A DNA stretch of 64,000 nt from an uncultured Prevotellaceae bacterium (GTDB taxonomy: Bacteria > Bacteroidota > Bacteroidia > Bacteroidales > Bacteroidaceae). Below the pieces are notes generated by a model that worked only from the letters and a program-made list of their open reading frames with translations, was not told where the DNA came from and searched no databases. The DNA lies in contig CAMKSE010000014.1 of assembly GCA_946415365.1 (NCBI GenBank), forward strand, positions 1 to 64,000, in the 5' to 3' direction. Made by a program: the position numbers and the translations under genes. Shown piece after piece: positions 52,992 through 62,173 of the stretch; positions within the stretch are counted from its first letter, which is position 1, and the number at the start of each line of letters is the position of its first letter.

Positions 52992-53246
52992 TTAGATCTG
53001 TGCTGCAACATCTTTCAGGTTCTTATCTATATACTGCTGCACCTTGTCACCATCAAAATAAGTTCGTCTGAATGTCTTACGTGTAAATGGCGGTTTCTTA
53101 CTCATTGCCAGGCGTTCCGCTTCCTCTGCACTCATGTAAGGTGCAAGCATGGCCTTTAATGTGCCTAACGTTATCCATCTAACTTTAATGTCCTTTGATG
53201 TCATAACGTTGTACTTCCTTGGCTCCTTTGCTGCTGTCTGTTCCAT
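52992..53246 (-). CDS. Small DNA-binding-like protein
   Basis: 84 residues from ATG 53246 (longer frames cross the promoter at 53302-53309). Basic, with YNVMTSKDIKVRWITLGTLK, KKPPFTRKTFRRTYFDGDKV and a helical end. Layout suggests a small HTH or integration-host-like protein, not assigned. Divergent from the serine recombinase, so it may regulate it. Confidence 0.5.
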   Translation of the reverse strand: MEQTAAKEPRKYNVMTSKDIKVRWITLGTLKAMLAPYMSAEEAERLAMSKKPPFTRKTFRRTYFDGDKVQQYIDKNLKDVAAQI

Positions 53247-53301
53247 CGTCTTTAATGCTTGGTGAATGATTGATAATGCCAGGGCGTTTCCCTCGCAGGT
53301 G

Positions 53302-53309
53302 CAAAGATA
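53302..53309 (-). promoter_or_regulatory. Promoter -7 box of the 52992 gene
   Basis: Minus-strand TATCTTTG then CACC. Confidence 0.6.
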
Positions 53310-53406
53310 CGACTTTTTCCTGATATTAATTAACATTCCTTAACCGTTTAACACTATTTAACTCCGAAAAAGTTTGTAAAACGTTCGTATTACAAATATT
53401 TTTTTG

Positions 53407-53414
53407 TATCTTTG
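53407..53414 (+). promoter_or_regulatory. Promoter -7 box of the recombinase
   Basis: TATCTTTG then CACC, 28 nt before ATG 53443; it excludes the longer frame from 53404. Confidence 0.65.
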
Positions 53415-53442
53415 CACCGTTCAAAATAAACATTCAAACAAT

Positions 53443-54108
53443 ATGGAAACAAAGTTTATCGCCTATTATCGCGTTTCGACTAAGCGGCAGAATCTCGGCT
53501 TAGACGCTCAGCAAGCAACCGTTACAAATTACGTTCGTACAAATGGCGGTGTTATCGTTGCCTCATTCCAGGAAAAGGAAAGCGGAAAGAATAACTCACG
53601 CCCTCAATTAGCTGCTGCGCTCGCTGAGTGTAAGCGCACTGGCTCCACTCTGCTTATTGCAAAGTTGGATCGTCTCAGCCGTGACATAGCCTTTATCTTC
53701 ACACTGCAAAAGAACGGTGTCGAGTTTCAGGCTTGCGACTTACCCGTTTTTAATACGCTCTCGCTTGCTGTCTTTGCAGGACTGGCTCAGCAGGAAAGGG
53801 AATTGATTTCAAGCCGTACAAAGGCCGCTCTCGCTGAATTGAAGGCTAAGGGCGTGAAGTTGGGCGGTACTCACAAATTCGATGATTCTTGCAGGGAGAA
53901 ATCCTTGAAGATTCGCCAGGATAACGCAAGGAATAACGAGTATAACAGACGTGCCTACGCTGCTATCCGTTACGCCTTGAATGGTGAAGTTACTATGAAG
54001 GAACTTGCAGACTACCTTAACGAAAACGGCTTTTCCACTGCTCGCGGTGGTATATGGCGCGGTAATCAAGTCAAGGCACTTGTTGAAATGATGTCTGAGG
54101 CAAAATAA
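53443..54108 (+). CDS. Serine site-specific recombinase (resolvase family)
   Basis: 221 residues from ATG 53443. Resolvase N-terminal domain: KFIAYYRVSTKRQ with catalytic S12, then LGLDAQQATVTNYVR, LLIAKLDRLSRDIAF with the conserved Arg residues, VFAGLAQQERELISSRTKAA; C-terminal HTH (TMKELADYLNENGFSTARGG). It cuts and rejoins DNA at specific sites. Opposite orientation to the surrounding phage genes, with its own promoter: an inserted moron or an invertase/resolvase of the element. Confidence 0.9.
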   Translation: METKFIAYYRVSTKRQNLGLDAQQATVTNYVRTNGGVIVASFQEKESGKNNSRPQLAAALAECKRTGSTLLIAKLDRLSRDIAFIFTLQKNGVEFQACDLPVFNTLSLAVFAGLAQQERELISSRTKAALAELKAKGVKLGGTHKFDDSCREKSLKIRQDNARNNEYNRRAYAAIRYALNGEVTMKELADYLNENGFSTARGGIWRGNQVKALVEMMSEAK

Positions 54109-54130
54109 AGCCGTCTGACGGCAGAATAAC

Positions 54131-54164
54131 GAAGGGGTTGGCACATTGTAAGGCCAGCCCCTTC
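54131..54164. terminator. Hairpin between convergent genes
   Basis: GAAGGGGTTGGC (54131-54142) pairs with GCCAGCCCCTTC (54153-54164) with one G-U pair. It lies between recombinase and tape measure ends; no T tract, so termination is likely but not certain. Confidence 0.55.
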
Positions 54165-54194
54165 GCGTTGAATATAGAAGGAAAGAAGAACGTT

Positions 54195-57100
54195 CTATCT
54201 GATTTTTATAGAGTCGGCTCCGATTACCACTTTACGGAACTGATCATAAATATCTCTTATCATTGCCGTGTTCTCCGCTGTTGCGTAAGTGTTACGGGCT
54301 ATCTGCTGCAACTGTTCAAGCTGTGCCTTACACACTCCAGGCATTTCGCTTTGTGCCTGCATAGCTTGCGCAATCTGCAATAACGACTGTCTGTTAACGC
54401 TTGTGTCGGCCCTGATGGCGTTTATATATCCGGCTAACACTGAGGCCGTTTCTTCTGTGACAGTTGCGCCCATGATAGTCCCTCTTGAACTGCTATTGCC
54501 TGAGTCTTCTTTCAGCACTCCGCTTTGGATAAGGGCGTTTCTTGCGTTAATTAGATCCTCTGCAAGGCTCTCGTTTGCCTCCCTGATTCCTTGGAGTTCC
54601 CCAGCTGTGAACGTGCTGCCTCCCTCGCTATCGTCGCTTGCAGCGTCGGCAATCATCTTATAAAGGGCCTTGATGCGGTCTTTGTAGGTCTCGTTGACAA
54701 GGCTGTTAAGAATGGCGTTTGTCAGCAGATCCTCAATATTGTCTGCAAAATCCTCTGTGCTGCTGGTGAGATCTTTCAGGGTGTCAACATAAGAGCTTTT
54801 GAAACCTCCCCAGTCGTAGCCTGTCAGCTTCTCGTTTAATGCGTCTGTCAGTTCGTCGATCTTGCCAGCCCTTTCGATGTATGCGTCTAACAAATCGGAC
54901 GGGTTGCTTTCTCCGTCTGTGTTCAATAAGTCTGCCCAGGCTTTAGGCGCATAGTCACGTAATAGCTGCATCTGTTCCGGGGTCAGTTGCCAAATGTCCG
55001 CAGCCGTTTTGACTTTGGTGTTATACCCTGATTGTTTCAGCACTTTGTTGAAATCATCCCAGCCGCTAAAGTCCTGATTCAGGAAATAGTTGAAAGATGA
55101 TTTTCCACCAAGTCCCAGGAATCCGTGGCCGCTGTTAGTCCATTCACTTGCACGTTTTTCAATGGCCTTACGCTGGTTCTGCTCCCACTCCTTTTCAGCA
55201 GACAAAGCCCGCCTGTAGGCTTCTTCGCTCTCTCTGTTGGTACTGTCTTTGTCGCTGATGGACTTTGCAAGGCTATCAATGGACTTTGCAAGAGCCTCGT
55301 TACTCTTGGCCAGTTCCGAAATCTGCTGTTCCATCTCTTCAATGTTGCTTCCAAAGGCCAAACCGCCAGTCAGGAGATTTCCAATACCTTTGAACAAACC
55401 GCCGACAATGTTTCCTACGCCTCCAATAACTGAGCCGATTATCTCAGGAAGTTGTGATAAGACGGCCTCAATAACGTCTGCAACCTTCTTCAGCAGATCG
55501 TCGATAAACTTTGCTGGTTCTGTGCCCAAAAGGTCAATTATCTGAAGAATAGCACCTATAAGGCCACCAATGTTTTTCCCTGCTTCACCAAACAGATCTC
55601 CAATGTTCTTTGCAGCTTCACCTGTATCACCTGAGAATTTCTTTATCAGATTACCAATGGCCAGCACAAAGCCTGACAAGGTTCCTGATGTTATTTGGCT
55701 AAGCACTGTATCAAAGTTTTGGAATCCCCTTGAAAGCTGTTCTGTTTTCTCCCTTAATTGATCTTGGGTTTCTGCCGTCTGTTCTTGGGCTTCCTTTACT
55801 ACTCCGCTAACTTGCTCAAACTGTCCTTTCAGATCTTGGACGGTGCTTTGCTTGGTTACGTTCTTAGGATCCTTGGCGGCTTCTTCTTCGGCCTTAGTCA
55901 GACGTTCACGTATTTTCTTTGCCCGGTCGTTTGCCTCATTCAGTTCCTTTACTGACTTTCTGTAACTCTCTGCTAAGGTTGATATTTCAGCCCAAACAGA
56001 TTTACTAAAGGGGTTGCTTGCGTTTACGCCTCCGGCCTCGATCAGCTGCTTTCTTAATTCCCGGTATGACTCTTTATCAGCTGCCCCAAGGTTCTTGAAG
56101 TCAGCCGTTTTCATGTAGTCATTAACTCTTTTCAGGGTCTCTTTCGCTATACCCTCCAAAACGTTTCCTATGCCGCCGAAAGTCTGCCTCCAGTCTATAT
56201 TGTTAGCCAAATAGCGTGCATCCAATTGAGCGATCTGTGATTGTTTGTCGGCTTCGAGTTGCTTCTTTCTGTTTGCATCTTGCTCTTTGGCGATCTTCGC
56301 GTTATACTCTTTCGCAATGGCGTACTTCTGTTCTTCTATGGTTCCATACGCTTTCAGATAGTCGTAAAGGGATTGTAACTCCAAACGCTGACGTTCCTTG
56401 ATGGCTCTTTCAGCAATGATATTGACTTCTCTCTCCCTGGCTTCACGGTTAGCTTCCTGTGCCTGTGTGTACTGGCTATCAGATGCAGCCGTTTTGTAAC
56501 TGTCGGATCCGTAGAAGTTCACGCCCTTGTTTTTGGGGTCAGCGTCCCAAAGCTTTTTGGCCTCTTCAATACGTTTCAATTTCAGATCTTCGTACTCGCG
56601 TCTGATGGCCTCCAGTTTCTTCTCTTTGTCGAGTTCTATCTGCAAAAGGACTTTCTCTGTACCTTCTTCCATTGCGTTTATCTCTGCCTGACGTGTACTA
56701 AATTCGGTGTCCTTTGCCGCTCTCTCGGCTTCTACGCCTTGCCTTGTAAGGATCTGCAAGCGTTTCTCTTCTGCCTTGCCTTGCTTCTCAGCCTCCCGCT
56801 TAGCTGCTGCGGCTTTTCTCGCTGCTTCCTTGTCTGCCTTGTCAGTCTTGGTTGTACTATAGACAGAAAGGCGTTTGTCAAGGTCTGAGATCTTCTTTCT
56901 CAGTTCCTCGCCCTTAGTCCCTGCGGCTTCTTCCTCGTTCAAAAGGTCAAGTTGCGCCTGAAGGTTTGCCTTCTGTGCTTGCAGCTGCTCCTTTCGGGTC
57001 TTGTTCTGTTCTTTCAGGATTCCCAGCCGTTTTAATTCAGACTTGGCCTTTTCTTCTTCCAACTTAGCAATGTCGTAATAGACATCAATCTCCTTTTCAA

Positions 57101-58811
57101 GGGTGTCTGCTTCATCGTTGATGTTCTTAACTCGCTGCTCAAAGCGGCCCTTTGCAATGTCTTCGGCTTTGGATCCTTGCTGGTTCGCTGTAAAGTTGCC
57201 AGTTCCCGTCGTGCTGATCTGTGACATACTTCCGGCTATCTTGTCAGTCAGGGAAACGCCTTTCTTTTCCTCTTGCTTTGCCTCTTCACGCTTCAAGAAA
57301 GCCTCTTTGTATTTCTCTTTGGCCAACTCCCTTGCAGCCTCAGCCCTTGCGCGTGACTTCAAAGCCTCAATAACTGCGGGTGTGTATTCTACGAAAGCCC
57401 GCTCTGCACTTGTCACGTCACGGATGGAAAGCCCCATCTGGTCGAAAGCGGACTGATTGTTTTCTATCCAGGCAATTTGCTCAGCCTCGCCCTTCAATTC
57501 CTTCCACTCTGAGGCCAGTTTCTTTATACTCATGGCATTATCTGAGAATTTGCCGTCGGATTTCTCCAAAGCTTCGTTAAGTTTCTCTGTTGCGTCTGCC
57601 GTGCTGATGGCTGCACGCTGCCCCGTAAGCATCTGCTTAGCCCAGGATCCTATTTCCTTGCCATAGACGGTTAAAAGGGTCACTCCAACTATAAGGGCGG
57701 TCTGCCAGCTAAAGAAAGACTTCATTAACTGCTTCCAAACTGGCGTGGTGGTCTCTCCCATAACCTTAGCGGCCTTTGTTGCCTCCCTTGCCATTTTGAT
57801 CTGATCTGCCAAAATGGGAATGTTATTGCTGATAGCGAGTGTGAACATACCAATGCCCATACTGGCGTTAGGAAGTTCCCGGATAATCTGCTGCAAAGAC
57901 ATGTTAAGGCCGTTGTAAGATCTGCCAAGGTAGTTTCCTACGTTTCTTTGATGGTTGCCGATGGTAGCGTCCAGTTCCTTGATCTTCGTGTCGGCCTTCT
58001 GAATGGATGCAAGCAATTCCTTTCCGAAGTCGCTGTTACGCTGCTCTTCTGTCATGGCCCGGTAAGCCATACGCATACGTCCAAGGCTCTGTGACAGTTC
58101 GTTCATGGATCCGTCTGCAGCCTGTGCGAGTTTTATGTCATTGCGTAATGACTGCACGGAAGATTGGAGGGCCTGCTTGTGTCTCTCCCTGGCTGCTGTC
58201 AGCTGCTCCAAACGCTTGCGTTGGTTCTCTGTCATGCTGCCTTGTTTCTCCACGTCCTTATTGATAATCTTCATTTCCTTATCGATAAGGGAAATGGCGT
58301 TTTTCTCTTCTACGATGGTGGCCGTGTTCTTCGCAAGGCTTCCAAGAACTGCGTCAACTTGTGCCCGGAGTTCTTCGTAACTCTTTGCCTGCTGCTGCAC
58401 TGCCTCGGCGTTCTGCTGTGCTGCCTGAGTGTTTGCCGTTGTGGATCCAGTCGTGTCCGTCGTAGTGGTGTTCACCTTGGCTTCTGCCTCCACCGTTACA
58501 CCCTTGCTTGCAGCGTTAACGATTTTCTCCTGTGCCTCTATGATGGCGCGTGCTGCCTCCGTTACTCTGTTGGTGTCGATGTCGGGGGCTACCTTGATAG
58601 TGAAAGGCTCAGCGTTAAGGCTGTCCTGTATCTGCTTCTTGATGGCTGTCAAGGCCCCGTCTGCTTTAAGGGCTATGTCCTTGATAGTGATCTTCTTGAA
58701 GTTGTCGAAGTTCTCCTGAAGCTTCTCTGAGTCTTTCAGGATCTTCTCAATAATAGGGCTAAGTTTGTCATTCGCCCCAAGTTCCAAATATAGTTTATCC
58801 TGGTCATTCAT
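54195..58811 (-). CDS. Phage tail tape measure protein
   Basis: 1538 residues, by far the longest phage gene. N-terminal LYLELGANDKLSPIIEKILK, then SMGIGMFTLAISNNIPILAD typical of Bacteroidales tape measure proteins, hydrophobic segments at ~365-390 (TALIVGVTLLTVYG) and ~1095-1200 (GLIGAILQIIDLLG, IIGSVIGGVGNIVGGLFKGI), and long coiled coils between (QAKKxx-like, KEAARKAAAAKREAEKQGKA). It sets tail length and may cross the host envelope. Preceded by a chaperone-like gene at 58815. Confidence 0.88.
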   Translation of the reverse strand: MNDQDKLYLELGANDKLSPIIEKILKDSEKLQENFDNFKKITIKDIALKADGALTAIKKQIQDSLNAEPFTIKVAPDIDTNRVTEAARAIIEAQEKIVNAASKGVTVEAEAKVNTTTTDTTGSTTANTQAAQQNAEAVQQQAKSYEELRAQVDAVLGSLAKNTATIVEEKNAISLIDKEMKIINKDVEKQGSMTENQRKRLEQLTAARERHKQALQSSVQSLRNDIKLAQAADGSMNELSQSLGRMRMAYRAMTEEQRNSDFGKELLASIQKADTKIKELDATIGNHQRNVGNYLGRSYNGLNMSLQQIIRELPNASMGIGMFTLAISNNIPILADQIKMAREATKAAKVMGETTTPVWKQLMKSFFSWQTALIVGVTLLTVYGKEIGSWAKQMLTGQRAAISTADATEKLNEALEKSDGKFSDNAMSIKKLASEWKELKGEAEQIAWIENNQSAFDQMGLSIRDVTSAERAFVEYTPAVIEALKSRARAEAARELAKEKYKEAFLKREEAKQEEKKGVSLTDKIAGSMSQISTTGTGNFTANQQGSKAEDIAKGRFEQRVKNINDEADTLEKEIDVYYDIAKLEEEKAKSELKRLGILKEQNKTRKEQLQAQKANLQAQLDLLNEEEAAGTKGEELRKKISDLDKRLSVYSTTKTDKADKEAARKAAAAKREAEKQGKAEEKRLQILTRQGVEAERAAKDTEFSTRQAEINAMEEGTEKVLLQIELDKEKKLEAIRREYEDLKLKRIEEAKKLWDADPKNKGVNFYGSDSYKTAASDSQYTQAQEANREAREREVNIIAERAIKERQRLELQSLYDYLKAYGTIEEQKYAIAKEYNAKIAKEQDANRKKQLEADKQSQIAQLDARYLANNIDWRQTFGGIGNVLEGIAKETLKRVNDYMKTADFKNLGAADKESYRELRKQLIEAGGVNASNPFSKSVWAEISTLAESYRKSVKELNEANDRAKKIRERLTKAEEEAAKDPKNVTKQSTVQDLKGQFEQVSGVVKEAQEQTAETQDQLREKTEQLSRGFQNFDTVLSQITSGTLSGFVLAIGNLIKKFSGDTGEAAKNIGDLFGEAGKNIGGLIGAILQIIDLLGTEPAKFIDDLLKKVADVIEAVLSQLPEIIGSVIGGVGNIVGGLFKGIGNLLTGGLAFGSNIEEMEQQISELAKSNEALAKSIDSLAKSISDKDSTNRESEEAYRRALSAEKEWEQNQRKAIEKRASEWTNSGHGFLGLGGKSSFNYFLNQDFSGWDDFNKVLKQSGYNTKVKTAADIWQLTPEQMQLLRDYAPKAWADLLNTDGESNPSDLLDAYIERAGKIDELTDALNEKLTGYDWGGFKSSYVDTLKDLTSSTEDFADNIEDLLTNAILNSLVNETYKDRIKALYKMIADAASDDSEGGSTFTAGELQGIREANESLAEDLINARNALIQSGVLKEDSGNSSSRGTIMGATVTEETASVLAGYINAIRADTSVNRQSLLQIAQAMQAQSEMPGVCKAQLEQLQQIARNTYATAENTAMIRDIYDQFRKVVIGADSIKIR

Positions 58812-58814
58812 AAA

Positions 58815-59285
58815 TTATTCTCCTTTCCATGTTTTTAGTTTCTGCTCGTATAACTCCCGCAAGCTGTCATTAAGGCTGTCATTTGCCTCGAAAACGGCCT
58901 GCATCTTTGCCAGGGCCAAAGCGATATGAAGTTCTATGGCTTTGCCAAGTTGAATGTGCTGCACGGCTGCTTCTAAGAGCTGCATAGCCTCAACTTCGTT
59001 ATATCCAGTATATTCAAGGCGTTTCTTCCATATCCAGCGGCGCAAGTTCCTGAAGAAGTGGCTGCTACCGTGAAGATCTGCCAGCACAAGAGACAACAAA
59101 AGCACCTCCCTATGATGGCGGTCTTTCATTGTGTCATTCTCTGAGGCTGTTTCCAGCACTCCGTTAAACCTTTCTGCCGTCCCCTTGCTGAAGAAATGCA
59201 CCAAACGGGCCTTTCCCTTGAAGGTTATCGGCTGCGGCTGCAAGGATTTCAACTCTTCCAGCTGCCTTTCAAATGATGTGTTCAT
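58815..59285 (-). CDS. Probable tail assembly chaperone
   Basis: 156 residues, helical (VLLLSLVLADLHGSSHFFRN, YNEVEAMQLLEAAVQHIQLG). It sits 3 bp upstream of the tape measure gene, the usual place of tail chaperones, and has its own promoter core. No frameshift signal to a second chaperone was found. Assignment by position. Confidence 0.4.
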   Translation of the reverse strand: MNTSFERQLEELKSLQPQPITFKGKARLVHFFSKGTAERFNGVLETASENDTMKDRHHREVLLLSLVLADLHGSSHFFRNLRRWIWKKRLEYTGYNEVEAMQLLEAAVQHIQLGKAIELHIALALAKMQAVFEANDSLNDSLRELYEQKLKTWKGE

Positions 59286-59323
59286 AAAGATCCTTCTATT
59301 GTTATCCTGAAAATATTCGTTAC

Positions 59324-59331
59324 AAAGATAC
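59324..59331 (-). promoter_or_regulatory. Promoter -7 box of the tail genes
   Basis: Minus-strand TATCTTTG then TAACG, 39 nt before ATG 59285. Confidence 0.5.
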
Positions 59332-59423
59332 GCATAATTTCTTAGAAATAAGCGTTTCTGAGCGTTTTTCTTTCTGTGGGGCGATAAATTGCCCGGAAGT
59401 AGAGCGAAATGCCGCCAGCGGCC

Positions 59424-59576
59424 TTAGAAAAGCCGTGTCTGTGGCGTGCAACTGTCTCTGTCTGTCACCACTGAGCCATATTTCGGGCTGTCTTTGTTAT
59501 TGCAGTAGCCAGTCCATATTTCATGCTTAGCAAAGAACTGCTTACAAGCCATATTATCACATTCTATACACTTCAT
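59424..59576 (-). CDS. 50-residue Cys-rich zinc-ribbon-like peptide
   Basis: MKCIECDNMACKQF, then WTGYCNNKDSPKYG and DRDSC: cysteines at 3, 6, 11, 25 and 43. The pattern GYCxNKxSPxYGxxVxxxDSC is known from small phage and mobile-element proteins that bind zinc or iron-sulfur. It follows the helicase gene by 11 bp. Too short for routine gene calling but well formed. Confidence 0.55.
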   Translation of the reverse strand: MKCIECDNMACKQFFAKHEIWTGYCNNKDSPKYGSVVTDRDSCTPQTRLF

Positions 59577-59587
59577 ATTCGTAAAAT

Positions 59588-60985
59588 TTAAAATGGATCG
59601 TCTTCTGATTTTTGAGAGTTGGGACTTAATAAAGGGGCACTGCTTAGTTCATGGAACTGCGTTTGCTCTCCCTTGAAGCCTAAGATATATTTTTGCCATA
59701 CTTGGCCGTTCCTGCACTTGCAAACTTGAATCTGTGCCGTCCCTTTGGGATCTACGTTGGCATATTTGCCGCTGTATCTGCTGCCCGTTGCCTCCGGCCT
59801 GAATATCAGATAACAGTTATCACACCCTTCCAAAATCTGCCCGCTGCCTCTAAGGTAATCTGGTGAAGGCTCCTTGCTGTCATGGTCACGGGACAGTTGG
59901 GAAAGGAGTACCACAAATATATTTTCCTGCTTTGCCAGGTTCTTCAACATTCGCACCACGTCACCGTAAAACTCTTCACGGCTTGATTTCTTGTCACGCC
60001 TGCTGGTACTCATTATCTGTAAGTAATCTACGAATATACCACGTATCTTGTTGCGCCTCACAAATGTCCTGGCACTGCAAAGAATGTCCTCTATTGACGT
60101 GGTGGCCTTCTCGTTGAAATAGATCGGTAATCCTGCCAGCCTTGCCTTTGATGTCCTGAAACGCTGCCATTCCTCTTGTGTCAGCTGTTCCGGGCTGTTA
60201 AGCATGGTAGAGACGTTAAGCCCTGCGTCCGCTGCTGCGGCCCTTGCCATAAGTTCGGCCTTGCTCATTTCCATTGTATAGAAGGCTATGGGATCCCCTT
60301 CTACTGCGACATTGACGGCCATTTGCAGGGCTATGGAACTTTTGCCCTGTCCGGGGTAGGCTCCTATAACGTTCAAGTGGGTAGGCTTCAAGCCTCCCCG
60401 TTCATCAAAGCAGACAAAGCCAGTTTTGACTCCAGCCCCTTCGCCCTTGATCTGTGCTATCAGCATGGTCTCCAGTTCGTCGAGCGCGTCCGCTGCTGTA
60501 GAAATGTCCGTTACCGCATTATCAGAAATAGACTGCATTTTCTCCGCTGCCTCGCTTATGGTGTCCGTTATGTCCTTTGTCCTGTCTGCGGCCCCGTCTG
60601 CAAGATTGTGAAGGTTGAGCAATACCTGGCGGCGTTGCCACAGATCGTTAAGGTTGGAGGCGTTAGAATATACCGTTGCCGATGTTGCGACGCTCTGAGA
60701 GATCTCTGTAACTTCGTAAGGCCAGTTTTCCACCGTAACACCTTTGGCGGGATTCTCGATCATGTATTCTGCCAACGTGCAAACATCTATGGCCTGCCCG
60801 TTAAAGAGCATATCGGAAACGGCCTCAAATATGGCCCTATATTTCGGAACTGTGAAAATGTGGGATTTCAATATGTTCCCAACTTCGTAATAACAAGACG
60901 GATGATTGATAAGAGCACCGATAACGGCCTTCTCACATTCCTTGTCTATAAGTCCAAGCATTGCCTCAGATAAATCCTTCTGCAT
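59588..60985 (-). CDS. Phage-type replicative helicase (DnaB family)
   Basis: 465 residues. N-terminal DnaB domain (DKECEKAVIGALINHPSCYY), RecA motor with Walker A GAYPGQGKSSIALQMA (~200-215), AFYTMEMSKAELMARAAAA, Walker B GIFVDYLQIM, LLSQLSRDHDSKEPSPDYLR and NCYLIFRPEATG. It probably loads at the element's own origin. Divergent from chromosomal dnaB at 17663. C-terminus ends SPNSQKSEDDPF. Confidence 0.88.
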   Translation of the reverse strand: MQKDLSEAMLGLIDKECEKAVIGALINHPSCYYEVGNILKSHIFTVPKYRAIFEAVSDMLFNGQAIDVCTLAEYMIENPAKGVTVENWPYEVTEISQSVATSATVYSNASNLNDLWQRRQVLLNLHNLADGAADRTKDITDTISEAAEKMQSISDNAVTDISTAADALDELETMLIAQIKGEGAGVKTGFVCFDERGGLKPTHLNVIGAYPGQGKSSIALQMAVNVAVEGDPIAFYTMEMSKAELMARAAAADAGLNVSTMLNSPEQLTQEEWQRFRTSKARLAGLPIYFNEKATTSIEDILCSARTFVRRNKIRGIFVDYLQIMSTSRRDKKSSREEFYGDVVRMLKNLAKQENIFVVLLSQLSRDHDSKEPSPDYLRGSGQILEGCDNCYLIFRPEATGSRYSGKYANVDPKGTAQIQVCKCRNGQVWQKYILGFKGEQTQFHELSSAPLLSPNSQKSEDDPF

Positions 60986-60990
60986 AGTTG

Positions 60991-61632
60991 TTACCTTTTA
61001 TCACGTTTGAGCCATTCAAGACAAGTCCTGTAAATGCTTCGCTTAGTCTTGGGTACGTCTTTATTATTCTCCATTGCAAGGAGTTTGCCTGTAAGAATTT
61101 TCTTGTCTTTGTCTGCTGCCTCCATAAGCTTCTGATATTCCTCTTCTGTCGGAATGTTCATTTTCAGCAAATGGGTGCAGTTCTTATTGAGCCAATCAAT
61201 AAAATTTTGATAATCAGGAGAGACAGAGACAGACGGCCCCGCCGTCGTTTCTTCTGTATCTTCTTTCGTTTCGATAGAAACATTGTTATTGTTATTGTTA
61301 TTGTTATTGTTATTGTGTATTCGGTCGTATTCGGTCGTATTCGAACGTATATCTTCGTATTCGGTCGTATTCGATGGTAACTTTTTGTAACGCTTTAGAA
61401 TGTTCTCACGGTTACGATCACACTTATCCTTATATTTCTTTTGATCTTTATCATAATCAGACATGAATACTTTAAAGGCTAACAGTACTCCCCTTTCCGT
61501 GTCCTCGCCTGGTTCCTCTCCAGTCTTATGATAGTGGAGAATATGACGAAGGAACTTCATTCCTTCCTCTTCGGTCATGTTATCGAATAGCATAACCGTG
61601 TTATCAGACAATAATAAACCGCCTTTCTTCAT
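60991..61632 (-). CDS. DUF6291-like replication-module protein with poly-Asn tract
   Basis: 213 residues. N-terminus LLSDNTVMLFDNMTEEEGMK, FLRHILHYHKTGEEPGEDTE, AFKVFMSDYDKDQKKYKDKC resembles DUF6291 proteins found before helicase genes in phages. Middle: SNTTEY repeats and eleven consecutive Asn (hexamer DNA repeat 61282-61317). C-terminal part: FIDWLNKNCTHLLKMNIPTE and SIYRTCLEWLKRDKR. Likely helicase loader or initiator by position; family name moderate. Confidence 0.55.
   Translation of the reverse strand: MKKGGLLLSDNTVMLFDNMTEEEGMKFLRHILHYHKTGEEPGEDTERGVLLAFKVFMSDYDKDQKKYKDKCDRNRENILKRYKKLPSNTTEYEDIRSNTTEYDRIHNNNNNNNNNNNVSIETKEDTEETTAGPSVSVSPDYQNFIDWLNKNCTHLLKMNIPTEEEYQKLMEAADKDKKILTGKLLAMENNKDVPKTKRSIYRTCLEWLKRDKR
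61282..61376. repeat. ATTGTT microsatellite and TATTCGGTCG repeats
   Basis: Nearly six copies of ATTGTT (61282-61317) encode the poly-Asn run; next to it TATTCGGTCG recurs three times to 61370, encoding SNTTEY repeats. Both are in frame and could change length by slippage. Confidence 0.75.
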
Positions 61633-61644
61633 AGAGCAATCCTC

Positions 61645-61950
61645 CTACTGGCGTACATACTTGCCAACTTTACCGCCGTCGATAAGCTGCTGCACCGTTT
61701 CAGCGTTATAATACTTAGTCCTGCCATTCACGCGGGTAGGCTTCAGGATCCCGTCCTTTTCCCATCGCCAAAGGGTAACAGAAGTTATCTTGAAGATCTT
61801 CTGCAAGTCCTTTGCAGTGTAGATTTCGGGTTCCCGGACTCTTTCGCCCTTTTCCTCACCTCTGAAACGCGCAATTTCCTCGCGCACCGCATTTCTTATA
61901 ATACGGTCAAGGTCTGTAAGATCTGTAATTACCATGTTCTTTCCTTCCAT
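61645..61950 (-). CDS. HTH protein of the replication module
   Basis: 101 residues from ATG 61950 (13 bp behind the 61964 gene; 61995 is an overlapping alternative). C-terminal HTH_17/MerR-like fold: PEIYTAKDLQKIFKITSVTL, WRWEKDGILKPTRVNGRTKY. N-terminal Glu/Arg-rich helix. Such proteins act as regulators or excisionases in integrated elements. Confidence 0.7.
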   Translation of the reverse strand: MEGKNMVITDLTDLDRIIRNAVREEIARFRGEEKGERVREPEIYTAKDLQKIFKITSVTLWRWEKDGILKPTRVNGRTKYYNAETVQQLIDGGKVGKYVRQ

Positions 61951-61963
61951 ATATGCGCGTTCA

Positions 61964-62137
61964 TTATCGATTAAACTTCGCGTCGATTTTGTCAAGGCTG
62001 TATATTATCTTTCTGCCGATACGATTATAACAGCCTGAGAATTTGCCCTCTCTCTGCCATCTGTTGACGGTTCCAGGGGCTACTCTTAAATAATTGGCAA
62101 GTTCGTTTTGCCCGTAAACAAGTCTTTCTTCAGTCAT
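61964..62137 (-). CDS. 57-residue HTH protein (excisionase-like)
   Basis: MTEERLVYGQNELANYLRVA, PGTVNRWQREGKFSGCYNRI, then RKIIYSLDKIDAKFNR. HTH_17-type fold, related to the 51790 protein (shared GKxxGCYNR). Own promoter TAACTTTG at 62173-62166. First gene after the integrase and non-coding block, typical for an excisionase. Confidence 0.65.
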   Translation of the reverse strand: MTEERLVYGQNELANYLRVAPGTVNRWQREGKFSGCYNRIGRKIIYSLDKIDAKFNR

Positions 62138-62165
62138 CTTTACAAAATTTTATGATTTCTGAGTG

Positions 62166-62173
62166 CAAAGTTA
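62166..62173 (-). promoter_or_regulatory. Promoter -7 box of the HTH/replication operon
   Basis: Minus-strand TAACTTTG then CACTC, 28 nt before ATG 62137. Confidence 0.6.

Noticed and set aside
61282..61376. CRISPR-like array
   Set aside because: Units are 6-10 bp, contiguous and in frame within a gene; no spacers.
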